Part shown: positions 33,270 to 42,204 of the stretch, piece after piece
Numbering within the stretch: position 1 is the stretch's first letter
Layout: each line of letters opens with the position of its first letter
Origin: JAWKRB01 sp041389885
GTDB taxonomy: Bacteria > Myxococcota_A > Polyangia > Polyangiales > Ga0077539
DNA: 64,000 nucleotides
Direction of reading: 5' to 3'
NCBI GenBank assembly: GCA_041389885.1
Contig: JAWKRB010000038.1
Coordinates: 5,707-69,706, forward strand
Notes under the pieces: model-generated
Databases searched by the model: none
Told to the model about the DNA's origin: nothing
What the model saw: only the letters and a program-made list of their open reading frames with translations
Translations under genes and position numbers: made by a program

Positions 33270-35933
33270 TCAGCCCGGACCGCAGAGTCCGTTCACGCAG
33301 TACTGCGAGCAGCAGTCCGCGGGGGTGGTGCAGCGGCCGCTGGTGGGGCGGCAGGCGCAGCGACCGGCCACGCAGGGGCTCCCCCCGCAGCAGTCGCTGT
33401 TCGCGGTGCAGGCGGCGCCGGGGTCGCGGCACTCGCCGCAGGTCCCGTCGATGCACGAGTTGGGCGGGCAGCAGGTGTTCTCGGTCTCGCTGGGCACGCA
33501 CGCGCCGCCGCGGGGCACGCACATGGGCCGGGGCGCGCAGCGGCCGGAGATGCACGCGTTGGGCGCGCAGCAGTCGGCGTCTTGCACGCACATCTCGCCC
33601 GTGGGCTGGCAGGGCAGGCTGCAGCGACCCTCGCGGCAGGCGGTGGGCGCGCAGCAGTCGAGGTCCGACACGCAGGTGGCGCCCGAGCGCGGGCAGGGCT
33701 GCCAGATGCGGTAGCTGGCCACGACCTCGTCGCCGGTGCGCGGGCGGTACCGATCGCCGTAGAACACGATCGCGCGGAACACGCTGTCGTAGTCGAAGCC
33801 CTCGCTCCGCGAGCGCGGCACGTCGACGCCGCGCACGCGGATCTTGATCGTGCTGGTGATCGGCGTGCGGTCGAGGATGTACTGGCTCGTCGCGCCCGCG
33901 ATGGCCTCGACGATGCGGGTCATCGCCGCGTCGATCTCGGGGTCGCTCGCGGTCTGGATCGGGATCACCGCGCCGCCGTTGCCCTCGATCACGCACCGCG
34001 GCAGGTCGGCCACCGCCGCGGAGCTGCACGGCGTCGCGCTGCGCGGCACGAGCCCGAAGGTCAGGATCATGTGGCGGCGGAAGTAGTTGACGATGTTCTG
34101 CAGCGTCGTCGCGTTGTACGCCGAGCCCCAGGCCATGGAGGTGTCGGGGGCCTGGCTGCGCGAGAAGTATCGGCTGAAGTCGTTGGAGCCCGGCTCGTCG
34201 GTGACGTGGAAGGTGACGACCCTCGCGCCCGCGCGAAAGCGTCGGTCGGGGTTGGTCTCGCCGCGCATCCCGCGGGTGCGAAATTCGTTGTGCGCGATGA
34301 CCGCGGCGGCCGTGGGCTCTTCGGTCCCGCCTGAGAAGGCGTAGGGGCGCAGCGAGTCGCCCGGCGCGGTGCGGCAGGCCGAGGTGGTGACCTCCTGGCA
34401 GAGCCGCGCGGCGCCCGTGGGGTCGGTGCCCGAGATCCAGCGAAAGCCCGGCGAGTCGAGGTTGAGCGTGGTGCTGCCCGCGGTGAGCACGCCGACGCGA
34501 AAGTCGACGCCCGCGGAGCGCATGCGGGTGAAGAAGCGCGTGGCGGTGTTGCCCAGGCGCTCCTGGTCGTCGGTCATCGAGCCCGAGGTGTCGACGGTCC
34601 AGATGAAGTCGGCGGCGGGCGGCGCGGCGGCGCGAAAGACCTGGCAGTTGGCGCCGAGGCCCTGATCGACCAGCGCGAAGCCGGTCATGTTCACGAGGTC
34701 GATGGCGCGAATGGCCGTGAGCGTCGCGGTGTTCTCGTAGAGCGTGCGGGGCGCCACGGTGACCACGACGTCTTCGGTCCCGCCGGCCGCGCCGCTCGAG
34801 CGAAACACCGTCGCGATGTCGACGAGAAACTCCGTCGACGTGCCCACCGCCGCGCCCGCCGTGGGCATCGTGCCGAGCAGCGCGCGGGCCGCGAGGTCGC
34901 GCAGCGCGCTGGCGTTCGTCGAGCGCGCGACGCGGTACGTCGACGTGATGCCCTCGTGCATCTCGTGGGTGCGAAACGACCGGCCCACGAGCACGGCCGA
35001 GGCGCTGCCCATCGCCGTGGTGATCGCGGTCTCGATGCGCATCGACTCGGCGCGGAGGTCGGTGGACATGCCTCGCATGTTGAACACCGCCGCGGCGACG
35101 TTGGTCGCGGCCTCTTCCATCATCACGCCCGAGAGGTTGGGCGAGACGGGCACGCGCCGGGCGCTGCCCCAGAGCGGGTCGTGGCCGATCTGCACCTGCG
35201 CCATGGGCAGGCCGAGCTGGGTCACCGACGCGAGGCCGCGGGGGCGGCAGATCTCGACGCCGCCCATCGAGTCGGGGGTGCCGTCGCCGTCGGTGTCGGC
35301 GATGCGGGGGTCGGTCTCGCCGCGCTCGGCGACGATCATGCCGTCGCGGTCGAGGTCCTCTTCGCCGTCGGGCACGCCGTCGCCGTCGCTGTCGGAGAGC
35401 GTGGGCGAGAGGCCCGTGCAGCGCTCGCCGGTCATGCACTGCGAGTCGGTCATGCACGCGACCGAGGGGCGGCGCTGGGCCATCGGGTTCATCGCGACGC
35501 AGATGCGCGGGTAGCGCAGCTCGACCCCGTCGGGGATGTTGTCGCCGTCGCTGTCGGCCCGGTAGGGGTCGGTGCCGAGCATGCACTCCTCGGCGTTGGT
35601 CAGGCCGTCGGCGTCGGAGTCGTGCATCCCCGAGCAGCGGATGTCGGCGTCGGGCGTGGACATGTTCGCGTCGGTCCCGCCGCCCCCGCCGTCGCCTCCT
35701 CCTCCGCCGCCGCTGTCGGTGCCTCCTCCGCCTCCCGTGTCGGGCGCCGCGGCGCCGTCGGGCCGGGTGACCACGCCGGAGTCGCTGCGGGCGGCGTCGA
35801 TGCGACCCGCGTCTCGAGAGCCGGCGTCGCCCACGATCACCACGTCGGGGAGCGGCGGCGTGCACGCGAAGGGAGACGCCGAGAGCAGCGCGACCGTGAG
35901 CCAGCGAGGACTATAAGAACGTTGAACCGGCAT
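33270..35933 (-). CDS. VWA-domain lipoprotein with thrombospondin-3 repeats and Cys-rich tail
   Basis: An 887-residue surface lipoprotein. The signal SPRWLTVALLSASPFACTPP ends at a lipobox Cys near residue 24. A Gly/Asp linker is followed by four or so thrombospondin type-3 Ca-binding repeats (SDADGLTNAEECMLGTDPYR, ADSDGDNIPDGVELRYPRI, DSDGDGVPDGEEDLDRDGMI). Around residue 440 a von Willebrand A domain has an intact MIDAS (FIWTVDTSGSMTDDQERL) and FRVGVLTAGS. The last 145 residues are six or seven CCAPxxC-type disulfide repeats (CVSDLDCCAPTACREGRC). VWA domains bind proteins or matrix through a metal; the TSP3 block gives a Ca-stiffened stalk. Likely an adhesin or surface receptor. Confidence 0.9.
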   Translation of the reverse strand: MPVQRSYSPRWLTVALLSASPFACTPPLPDVVIVGDAGSRDAGRIDAARSDSGVVTRPDGAAAPDTGGGGGTDSGGGGGGDGGGGGTDANMSTPDADIRCSGMHDSDADGLTNAEECMLGTDPYRADSDGDNIPDGVELRYPRICVAMNPMAQRRPSVACMTDSQCMTGERCTGLSPTLSDSDGDGVPDGEEDLDRDGMIVAERGETDPRIADTDGDGTPDSMGGVEICRPRGLASVTQLGLPMAQVQIGHDPLWGSARRVPVSPNLSGVMMEEAATNVAAAVFNMRGMSTDLRAESMRIETAITTAMGSASAVLVGRSFRTHEMHEGITSTYRVARSTNASALRDLAARALLGTMPTAGAAVGTSTEFLVDIATVFRSSGAAGGTEDVVVTVAPRTLYENTATLTAIRAIDLVNMTGFALVDQGLGANCQVFRAAAPPAADFIWTVDTSGSMTDDQERLGNTATRFFTRMRSAGVDFRVGVLTAGSTTLNLDSPGFRWISGTDPTGAARLCQEVTTSACRTAPGDSLRPYAFSGGTEEPTAAAVIAHNEFRTRGMRGETNPDRRFRAGARVVTFHVTDEPGSNDFSRYFSRSQAPDTSMAWGSAYNATTLQNIVNYFRRHMILTFGLVPRSATPCSSAAVADLPRCVIEGNGGAVIPIQTASDPEIDAAMTRIVEAIAGATSQYILDRTPITSTIKIRVRGVDVPRSRSEGFDYDSVFRAIVFYGDRYRPRTGDEVVASYRIWQPCPRSGATCVSDLDCCAPTACREGRCSLPCQPTGEMCVQDADCCAPNACISGRCAPRPMCVPRGGACVPSETENTCCPPNSCIDGTCGECRDPGAACTANSDCCGGSPCVAGRCACRPTSGRCTTPADCCSQYCVNGLCGPG

Positions 35934-36015
35934 CGGGGACCTCAGTCTTCATGCTTCACCGCAGCGACCCTGCCGCGTCAAGCGAGGCGCGGGTACTTTC
36001 CACCCACCGCGGCGA

Positions 36016-37491
36016 TCATTCCGCGGGCGTCGGGCGCTCGCGCTTCACCGGAACCCGCTGGTCCTGCTGATTTCGCAGCATCTGGTTCGCGAAGAAGGGC
36101 GAGTGGCAGGGGCGGTCGACGTAGCGGCCGAATCCTCGCTCGGTGTGGAGGTCCTTGCCGTCCCACGCGAGGCGGCCGCGCACGTAGGTGAGCGCGGGGT
36201 TGCCCACGGTCTCCATGCCCTCGTAGATGTTGAAGTCGATCTTCTGGTGGTGGGTCTTCGCGGAGATCGTGCGGGTCTTCGCCGGGTCCCACACCACCAC
36301 GTCGGCGTCGGCGCCCGCGGCGAGGGTGCCCTTCTTGCCGTACACGTTGAAGATCTTCGCCGTGTTCGTCGACGTCACCGCGACGAACTCCGCGGGCGTG
36401 AGCCGACCCGTGCGAACCCCGTGGTGCCACAGCACCGCCATGCGGTCCTCGACGCCGCCGGTGCCGTTGGGGATCTTGCGAAAGTCATCGAGGCCCGCCT
36501 GCTTCTGCGGCGTGCAGAAGCAGCAATGGTCCGTGGCCGTGGTCTGGAGCATCCCCGACTGGAGCCCGCGCCAGAGCGCCTCCTGGTGCTCCTTCGGGCG
36601 AAACGGCGGGCTCATGACGTAGTGGGCCGCGGCGTTCCAGTCGGTGTTGCGGTACACGCTCTCGTCGATCACGAGGTGCTGCGCGAGCACCTCGGCGAAG
36701 ACCCGCTGCCCCTCGAGCTTCGCGCGGGTCACGGCCTCGAGGGCGTCGATGCAGCTCGTGTGCACGAGGTACAGCGGCACCCCCAGCACCTCGGCGATAC
36801 GAATCGCGCGGTTGGCGGCCTCGCCCTCGACCTCGGGGGGGCGCGACATCGGGTGGCCCTCGGGGCCGGTGAAGCCGCGCTCGAAGACCTCCTGCTGCAG
36901 CCGGTAGACCAGCTCGCCGTTCTCGGCGTGCACGGTGCACATCGCGCCGAGCTCGCGGGCGCGGGTGAACGAGTTCACCAGCACCTCGTCGTCGCACATG
37001 ATCGCGTTCTTGTACGCCATGAAGTGCTTGAACGAGTTGACGCCGTGCTTCTCGCAGAGCTCGCCCATGTCGCGGCGAACGCTCTCGTCCCACCAGGTCA
37101 CGGCGACGTGAAAGCTGTAGTCCGCGGCGGCCTTCTCGGCCCAGCCGCGCCAGGTCTTGTAGGCCTCGAGCAGCGGCTGCTTCGGCGACGGGATCACGAA
37201 GTCGATGATCATCGTCGTGCCGCCCGCGGCGGCGGCGCTGGTGCCCGAGAAGAAGTCCTCCGACGCCACGGTGCCCATGAAGGGCAGCTCCATGTGCGTG
37301 TGCGGATCGATGCCTCCCGGCATCACGTAGGCCCCGCCGGCGTCGACGACGGTCGTCCCCGAGGGCGCCACGAGGTCGGCGCCCACCGCCGCGATGCGCT
37401 CGCCCGCGATGAGCACGTCTGCGCGCTGCTCGCCCTCCGCGGTCACCACGGTGCCACCGCGAATCAACGTGAACCTCTGCTCGTCGGCCAT
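36016..37491 (-). CDS. hydA: Dihydropyrimidinase / D-hydantoinase
   Basis: A 491-residue enzyme from ATG 37489-37491, preceded by a strong AGGAGGAG. The full cyclic-amidohydrolase set is present: H64 and H66 in IDPHTHMELP, carbamylated K155 and Y160 in SFKHFMAYK, H188 in CTVHAEN, H244 in YLVHTS and D321 in TATDHCCF. It opens the ring of dihydrouracil, dihydrothymine or hydantoins with two zinc ions in the cytoplasm (reductive pyrimidine degradation, EC 3.5.2.2 class). No beta-ureidopropionase or dihydropyrimidine dehydrogenase gene is adjacent, so the pathway context is missing here. Met/His substitution next to K155 (FKHF rather than FKVF/FKMF) is unusual but outside the metal shell. Confidence 0.92.
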   Translation of the reverse strand: MADEQRFTLIRGGTVVTAEGEQRADVLIAGERIAAVGADLVAPSGTTVVDAGGAYVMPGGIDPHTHMELPFMGTVASEDFFSGTSAAAAGGTTMIIDFVIPSPKQPLLEAYKTWRGWAEKAAADYSFHVAVTWWDESVRRDMGELCEKHGVNSFKHFMAYKNAIMCDDEVLVNSFTRARELGAMCTVHAENGELVYRLQQEVFERGFTGPEGHPMSRPPEVEGEAANRAIRIAEVLGVPLYLVHTSCIDALEAVTRAKLEGQRVFAEVLAQHLVIDESVYRNTDWNAAAHYVMSPPFRPKEHQEALWRGLQSGMLQTTATDHCCFCTPQKQAGLDDFRKIPNGTGGVEDRMAVLWHHGVRTGRLTPAEFVAVTSTNTAKIFNVYGKKGTLAAGADADVVVWDPAKTRTISAKTHHQKIDFNIYEGMETVGNPALTYVRGRLAWDGKDLHTERGFGRYVDRPCHSPFFANQMLRNQQDQRVPVKRERPTPAE

Positions 37492-37496
37492 ACGCT

Positions 37497-37501
37497 CCTC
37501 C
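37497..37501 (-). promoter_or_regulatory. Ribosome-binding site of hydA
   Basis: GGAGG on the coding strand, five bases from the ATG at 37489-37491. It decides between this start and the much longer open frame that extends to 38409. Confidence 0.75.
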
Positions 37502-37650
37502 TGCTGCGCCCGCGCGCAGCCCGCGAGGAAACCCCGACGCGCGAGGCGTTGCAAGCGCAACCCTCGCCCCGAGCGCTCCAGGCGCTCGCGCGGGCACCCC
37601 GCGGCGACCTCGCTTGACAGCCGCGCGGCGCCGCGCGCTCCTGCGCCGCG

Positions 37651-38529
37651 ATGAACCTTCACCGCGTGTTCGCCCCCACCCGCTCTCCCGCCTACAGCGT
37701 GTTCGCGCACGCGGGAGGCGTGCTGCTGCTCCCGTCGATCCACGGGGCCGACGTGGCGCCGGCCTACTGGTCCGAGACCGGCGAGGCGTTCGCCGACGCG
37801 CCCATTGACCTCTCCGCCATTCAACTCGGCCCCAACCCCCACCTCCGGCCTGATCCGAACGGGGTCGTCACCCCCCAGGGCTTCGTGCTCTGCGACGGCG
37901 CGTACGGCGTCCACCTGGCGAGCATGAGCGTGGGCCCCGCGGTGAGGTTCGCCCCGACGCCCTTCGCCCCTCCTCCTGAGAGCCTCACCCGACAGGACCT
38001 CATGGTGGACGCGGCCGGCACCTGGTGGCTCTCGGGGTACGCCAGGGGCGACGAGCGCCAGGGGCGGGTCTACTCCAGCCCCGATGGCCGCTCGTGGACG
38101 CTCGCGGTCCACGAGAAGCACATGGTTCTGACGCGCATCCTGCCCCGCGGTGAACGGCTGATCGGCTTGCAGTACAAGCAGATCAGCGAGCTGACCCCCG
38201 GCGGTCTGGTGAAGCTCGGCGCCGCCAGAGGCCACCTGTCCGAGGCGGTGTTCACGACCGACTCCACCGTGACCTTCGGGGAGGGATCCATCGGCGTGCT
38301 CCTCGACGGGGCGGAGAAGGCCAGACACACGCCGTCGCCGGTGGCCCGGCCCAGGCTGCTGGCGACCTCGCGCGGGGTCCTCCTGGGCGGAGCAGAAGGG
38401 CTGTTTCACTCGGTCAACGGGCTGAAGTGGGCGCAGGTCTCAGACAAGCCCGTCATGGCCCTGGTGGCGTCCAAGGCCGGCCCCCTGGTCGTCACGACCT
38501 CGGCGGAGGTCTGGTCGATGCGCGACTGA
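37651..38529 (+). CDS. Hypothetical protein with BNR/beta-propeller-like repeats
   Basis: A 292-residue protein without signal peptide. It has repeated strands with Ser/Asp-x-Asp-Gly-x-x-Trp-like turns (YSSPDGRSWTLAVHEKHMVL, FHSVNGLKWAQVSDKPVMAL), typical of BNR or sialidase-type propeller blades, and a central GTWWLSGYARGDE. Its third-position usage is clearly coding, although somewhat less extreme than neighbours. It is divergent from hydA across 159 bases, where a TTGACA hexamer lies at 37614-37619 without a convincing -10 partner. Function is unknown; propellers of this kind are usually binding domains. Confidence 0.75.
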   Translation: MNLHRVFAPTRSPAYSVFAHAGGVLLLPSIHGADVAPAYWSETGEAFADAPIDLSAIQLGPNPHLRPDPNGVVTPQGFVLCDGAYGVHLASMSVGPAVRFAPTPFAPPPESLTRQDLMVDAAGTWWLSGYARGDERQGRVYSSPDGRSWTLAVHEKHMVLTRILPRGERLIGLQYKQISELTPGGLVKLGAARGHLSEAVFTTDSTVTFGEGSIGVLLDGAEKARHTPSPVARPRLLATSRGVLLGGAEGLFHSVNGLKWAQVSDKPVMALVASKAGPLVVTTSAEVWSMRD

Positions 38530-38600
38530 CCTCCCGCGACCCCTTCGAGGACCCGGGGCGTGACGCGCGAGATCGCGCGCCGCGCCGGAGGGGAGAGGGG

Positions 38601-39299
38601 TCAGAAGGTGCCGCGCAGGCTCAGCCGACCGTCGAGGGACACGTCGACCAGCAGCGAGCGTCGCGACGGCGCCTCGCGGGCGAAGTACAGCACCGTCGCG
38701 AGCACGCCGAGCGAGAGGCCGCCGACGGTGAGCCCCCAGGGGGCCGCGCGGTTGTCTCCGGCGTCGTTCGAGAGCAGCCACGCCGCGCCGAAGCCCGTCG
38801 CGCCCACCGCCGCGCCCGTGAGCGCCCAGAAGAGCCCGTCGGCGCGGCCGCGCCGCGTGGCGAGGCTCGACAGCTCGACCCGCGCGCCCTCGAGCCGCGT
38901 GAGGATGCGCCGCGTGCGCTCTTGCTCGACCGGGTCGCGGGTGCGCTCGAGGTAGCGCCGGTAGGCCGCCTCGGCGCGCTCGAGGTTGCCCAGGCGCTCG
39001 CACACGTTGCCGAGGTTGTACCAGAGGTTCGCGCCCTCGGGATCGACCGCCACCGCCGCCTCGAGCGAGCGGGCCGCGGCGCGGTAGTGCCCCGCGGCGT
39101 AGTGCGCGCGGCTCTGGTCGTAGAAGATTCGCGCTTGAATCTGCGCGGGCGTGGCCTCGGGCTCGGCGACGACCACCACCGCGGGCTCAGGCGACGAGGG
39201 CGGCGCCTGGGCGGGCGCGGCGGGGTCGGTCTGCGCGTAGCCCGTCAGGGGCGTGAGCGAGAGCGCGACACTGAGAGCGACACGACGGACCCGACGCAC
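38601..39299 (-). CDS. TPR protein with two membrane helices
   Basis: A 232-residue exported protein (signal VALSVALSLTPLTGYAQ). TPR units include YDQSRAHYAAGHYRAAARSL, EAAVAVDPEGANLWYNLGNV and CERLGNLERAEAAYRRYLER. Two C-terminal hydrophobic segments follow (LTGAAVGATGFGAAWLLS, GLTVGGLSLGVLATVLYFAR). This resembles the TPR-two-helix plan of the protein at 24178-25185 but lacks the PEGA part. No kinase is adjacent; the next gene upstream, 43 bases away on the same strand, is the large VWA membrane protein, so it may be the last gene of that operon and serve as its envelope partner. Confidence 0.82.
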   Translation of the reverse strand: MRRVRRVALSVALSLTPLTGYAQTDPAAPAQAPPSSPEPAVVVVAEPEATPAQIQARIFYDQSRAHYAAGHYRAAARSLEAAVAVDPEGANLWYNLGNVCERLGNLERAEAAYRRYLERTRDPVEQERTRRILTRLEGARVELSSLATRRGRADGLFWALTGAAVGATGFGAAWLLSNDAGDNRAAPWGLTVGGLSLGVLATVLYFAREAPSRRSLLVDVSLDGRLSLRGTF

Positions 39300-39342
39300 G
39301 GCGCCGAAGATACCCGCTCGAGCGCCAAGGTACAGCGCCCAA

Positions 39343-42204
39343 TCACCGGGTCGACCTCGCGTCGGCGCGTCGGGCGCGTCGGCGCGTCGGCGCGCGATCC
39401 AACAGCCGCACCCGGCGCAGGGTGAGGTCGAGGAGCAGCGCGCCCACCGCGAGCAAGACGGGGTACTTCCACACCGGGTGCGGGTGCCGGATGCGCTCGG
39501 AGCCGGGGTCGAACATCGCCGCGGGCGTCGGGTCGACGCCGCCGCCGGTGGCGCGGGCGAGGGACGTCAGGGTCGCGAGGTCGGGCTCCAGCGCGGCGTA
39601 CTCCCGGGGGTAGGGGTTGTCGGCGCGGCCCCGGCTGCGCGCGAGCACGCGGCCGTCGCGGCGGTGCTCGGCGCGGAGGGTGAACGCGCCGAAGCGGTCC
39701 ATGGGCACGTCGGCCTCGTAGCGACCGGGACCGACCTGGCGCATCGGCACGCGGTCTTCGCGGGCGCTCGGCAGCGGGCCGCGGATCACCAGCTCGCTCT
39801 CGAGGCCGTTCTCGAAGCGGTCGTCTTCGGTGATCACGTCGACGCTCGCGCGGAGCGAGCCGGCCACCACCTCCGCGCGCAGCGACATCTCCTCGCGGCG
39901 GCGCTGGCGCATGTGCTCGCGCACCACCTGCGTCCAGAACGCGCGCCAGCGGGGCCAGCGGATCCACTCCACCGCCCACCGGTTCTTCAAATCGCTGGTC
40001 CACGCGAGGGACCACCCCAGCCCCACGCGCCAGCGCGCCATCAGCGGCTCGCCGGTGTCGGTCTCGAGGAGCAGCTGCGCGGGGGAGGGCCTGGCCCGCG
40101 TGCTCACGAATCCATAGAGATACGGGGCATTTGCGCCGAGCTCGCGGGTGAAGCTCGTGGGGGTCACCACCCGCGGGAGCACCGGGTCTTCGACCGCGGC
40201 CGAGCGCGACACGAGGTTGGTCTCGCGCAGAAAGATCTGCGGCAGGCTGTTGGCGTCGGCGGTCACGTAGCTGCGCCCGCGGCCGCGGCGGGCGAGGCCC
40301 TCGAGGAGCTCGCGGTCGACCTGGGGGCCCAGGCCCACGGTGCTGACGGTGACCCCGTCGGCGGCCATCGCGTCGACGAGGATGCGCAGCCGCGGCGGCT
40401 CGTCGGGCTGGCCCTGGCCGTCGGTGAGCACGATGACGTGCTTGGTCACCGCGCGGGTGAGCGCGAGGTCCTGCGCCGCGGCGTCGAGGGCGGGAAAGAT
40501 CGCGGTGCCGCCGCCAGGACGGAGCCGGCGGAGCTCGTTCTCGATGCGCACCCGGTTGCGCGCGGACTGCATCCGCACCACGCGCTCGGGGCGCGTGTCG
40601 AAGACGATGACCTCGAGGGCGTCGTCGGGGCCGAGCGCGCGCGCGGTGGCGAGGGCCGCGGCCTGGGCGAGGGCGAGGGGCGCGCCCTGCATCGAGCCCG
40701 AGCGGTCGATCACCAGCGCGAGGGCGACGGAGGGCTGGTCCCTGCGGCGCTCGGCGTCGAGGCGCACGGGGAGCAGGCGCTCGACCTCGGTGCCCTGCCA
40801 GCCCCCGAGGCCGAAGCCCCTCGAGCCTCCGGCCATCATGAAGCCGCCGCCGAGCTCGCGGAGGTACCTCCCCAGCGCCTGCTGCGAGCCCGCGGAGACG
40901 TGCTCGGCCCCGACGTCGCTCAGCACGATGAAATCGAAGCGCCGCATCTCCTCGAGCGACTGCGGGAATCCCCGCGCGCCCCTCGACTCGACCTCGAACT
41001 CGCCGCCCGAGAGCGCGTTGCGAAACCACTCTCCGCGCGTGGCGTCGCCCTCGACGTAGAGCACCGTCGGGCGACCCGGCGCGGTCGCGGCGGTGACGTA
41101 GCGGTTGTTCTCCGCGAAGCGGTCGGGGCCCTCGGGGGTGAGCCGCAGCGAGTAGGTGACGTCGCCGGGGACCTGCATCACCGAGCGAAAGCGCAGCTCG
41201 TTCTCGCCGGGCTGCAGGTCGACGGTGCGCGCCCCGTCGAGGCCGTTGACGGTCTCGCCTTGAAAGAGCGTCACCGAGGCGCGGGAGGGCCGCGACGAGA
41301 ACACCGTCGCGCGCACCTCGAAGGGGGAGCCCACGGTGATCCGGTCGGGCACGCGCAGCGCCCGCACGGCGACCTCGGCGGGGGGGCGCTCCCGCGCGGG
41401 CACCACGCTCACGCGCAGCCCGAAGCGCGCCGCGCGGTCGGCCTCGGCGAGGGCGTCGCCCTCGGTCTGCACGCCGTCGGAGAGCACCACCGCCCGGCGG
41501 AGGTACCCGGTCGGAAAGAGCCCGTACGAGAGCGAGAGCGCGGCGGCGAGGTCAGACCCCGCGCCCGCGCCGGTCGCGCCGCGCGCCGCGTCGTGCCGCG
41601 CGAGGGGCGGCAGCGGCGCCGCGGGGTCTTCGGGCAGGGGCACCACCCGCGGCCGCCGCGCGAAGGTCACCAGCCGCACGAGGTTCTCGCCCCGGGCGCG
41701 CGTGGCGGACTGCACCACGTCGTGAAAGCGCGCCAGCGCGTCGTCGGCCACCGAGTCGGAGACATCGACGACGAACACCGTGCACACCTTGCGGCTCTGG
41801 CTGGTCGCCGTGGGCCGCGCCAGGGCGAGGAGCAGCAGGGTGAAGAAGCCCGCACGCGCGAGCACCCCGAGCGCGCGCTGCGCCCGTGGGAGGTCGGCGA
41901 GGGAGAAGCCCGCGATGAGCGCGAACCAGGGCAGCGCGACGAGGCCCCACAGCGCGCGGGGCGCGAGGAGCTCGATGGGCTCGCGGAGCTCCGCCGGGAG
42001 CCTCGGCGCCAGGAGGGGGACGCGCGAGAGGTTCACCCGCACGACGCCGGGGTCGAGGCCGAGGCGGCGGTAGAGCGCCCAGGCGATGAGCGCGCCGGCC
42101 CCGAGGGAGGCGGCGAGGCGTAGGGCGTGGCGGGCTCGGGGCGACACGAGGGGGAGCACAGGGTGTAGCAGAGACGCGCCCCGCCGCGGGCCGATCTGCG
42201 TCAC
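39343..42204 (-). CDS. Large membrane protein with two VWA-like domains and a glutamine-amidotransferase-like region
   Basis: About 953 residues from GTG 42202-42204, which overlaps the upstream stop (GTGA). Two or three N-terminal helices (LRLAASLGAGALIAWALYRR, ALGVLARAGFFTLLLLALAR) precede a first VWA-like domain (CTVFVVDVSDSVADDALARF). A beta-rich part follows, then a class-I glutamine-amidotransferase-like segment (TVLYVEGDATRGEWFRNALS, FDFIVLSDVGAEHVSAGSQQ). A second, MIDAS-intact VWA comes next (ALALVIDRSGSMQGAPLALA). One helix near the C-terminus (PVLLAVGALLLDLTLRRVRL) ends the protein. Such proteins resemble the BatA/CoxE-like and YegL/GAT1-VWA families of Bacteroidota and Myxococcota. 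The amidotransferase Cys is not evident, so that part is likely structural. Confidence 0.87.
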   Translation of the reverse strand: MTQIGPRRGASLLHPVLPLVSPRARHALRLAASLGAGALIAWALYRRLGLDPGVVRVNLSRVPLLAPRLPAELREPIELLAPRALWGLVALPWFALIAGFSLADLPRAQRALGVLARAGFFTLLLLALARPTATSQSRKVCTVFVVDVSDSVADDALARFHDVVQSATRARGENLVRLVTFARRPRVVPLPEDPAAPLPPLARHDAARGATGAGAGSDLAAALSLSYGLFPTGYLRRAVVLSDGVQTEGDALAEADRAARFGLRVSVVPARERPPAEVAVRALRVPDRITVGSPFEVRATVFSSRPSRASVTLFQGETVNGLDGARTVDLQPGENELRFRSVMQVPGDVTYSLRLTPEGPDRFAENNRYVTAATAPGRPTVLYVEGDATRGEWFRNALSGGEFEVESRGARGFPQSLEEMRRFDFIVLSDVGAEHVSAGSQQALGRYLRELGGGFMMAGGSRGFGLGGWQGTEVERLLPVRLDAERRRDQPSVALALVIDRSGSMQGAPLALAQAAALATARALGPDDALEVIVFDTRPERVVRMQSARNRVRIENELRRLRPGGGTAIFPALDAAAQDLALTRAVTKHVIVLTDGQGQPDEPPRLRILVDAMAADGVTVSTVGLGPQVDRELLEGLARRGRGRSYVTADANSLPQIFLRETNLVSRSAAVEDPVLPRVVTPTSFTRELGANAPYLYGFVSTRARPSPAQLLLETDTGEPLMARWRVGLGWSLAWTSDLKNRWAVEWIRWPRWRAFWTQVVREHMRQRRREEMSLRAEVVAGSLRASVDVITEDDRFENGLESELVIRGPLPSAREDRVPMRQVGPGRYEADVPMDRFGAFTLRAEHRRDGRVLARSRGRADNPYPREYAALEPDLATLTSLARATGGGVDPTPAAMFDPGSERIRHPHPVWKYPVLLAVGALLLDLTLRRVRLLDRAPTRRRARRADARSTR

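Noticed and set aside
32413..35865. A single 1150-residue protein spanning the methyltransferase and the VWA lipoprotein region
   Set aside because: The upstream two thirds mirror the VWA lipoprotein in another frame; the methyltransferase begins at ATG 33220-33222.
37623..37636. 14-bp palindrome GCGCGGCGCCGCGC upstream of the propeller-like gene
   Set aside because: Pure G/C palindromes are very common in this sequence; no other signal supports a site.
36016..38409. A 797-residue dihydropyrimidinase with long N-terminal extension
   Set aside because: The extension is antisense to the gene at 37651-38529; a strong ribosome-binding site marks the start at 37491.
39253..42123. Plus-strand open frame of 956 codons opposite the large VWA protein
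   Set aside because: Composition is Arg/Ala/Gly/His-rich without folds, whereas the minus strand shows two VWA motifs and membrane helices.
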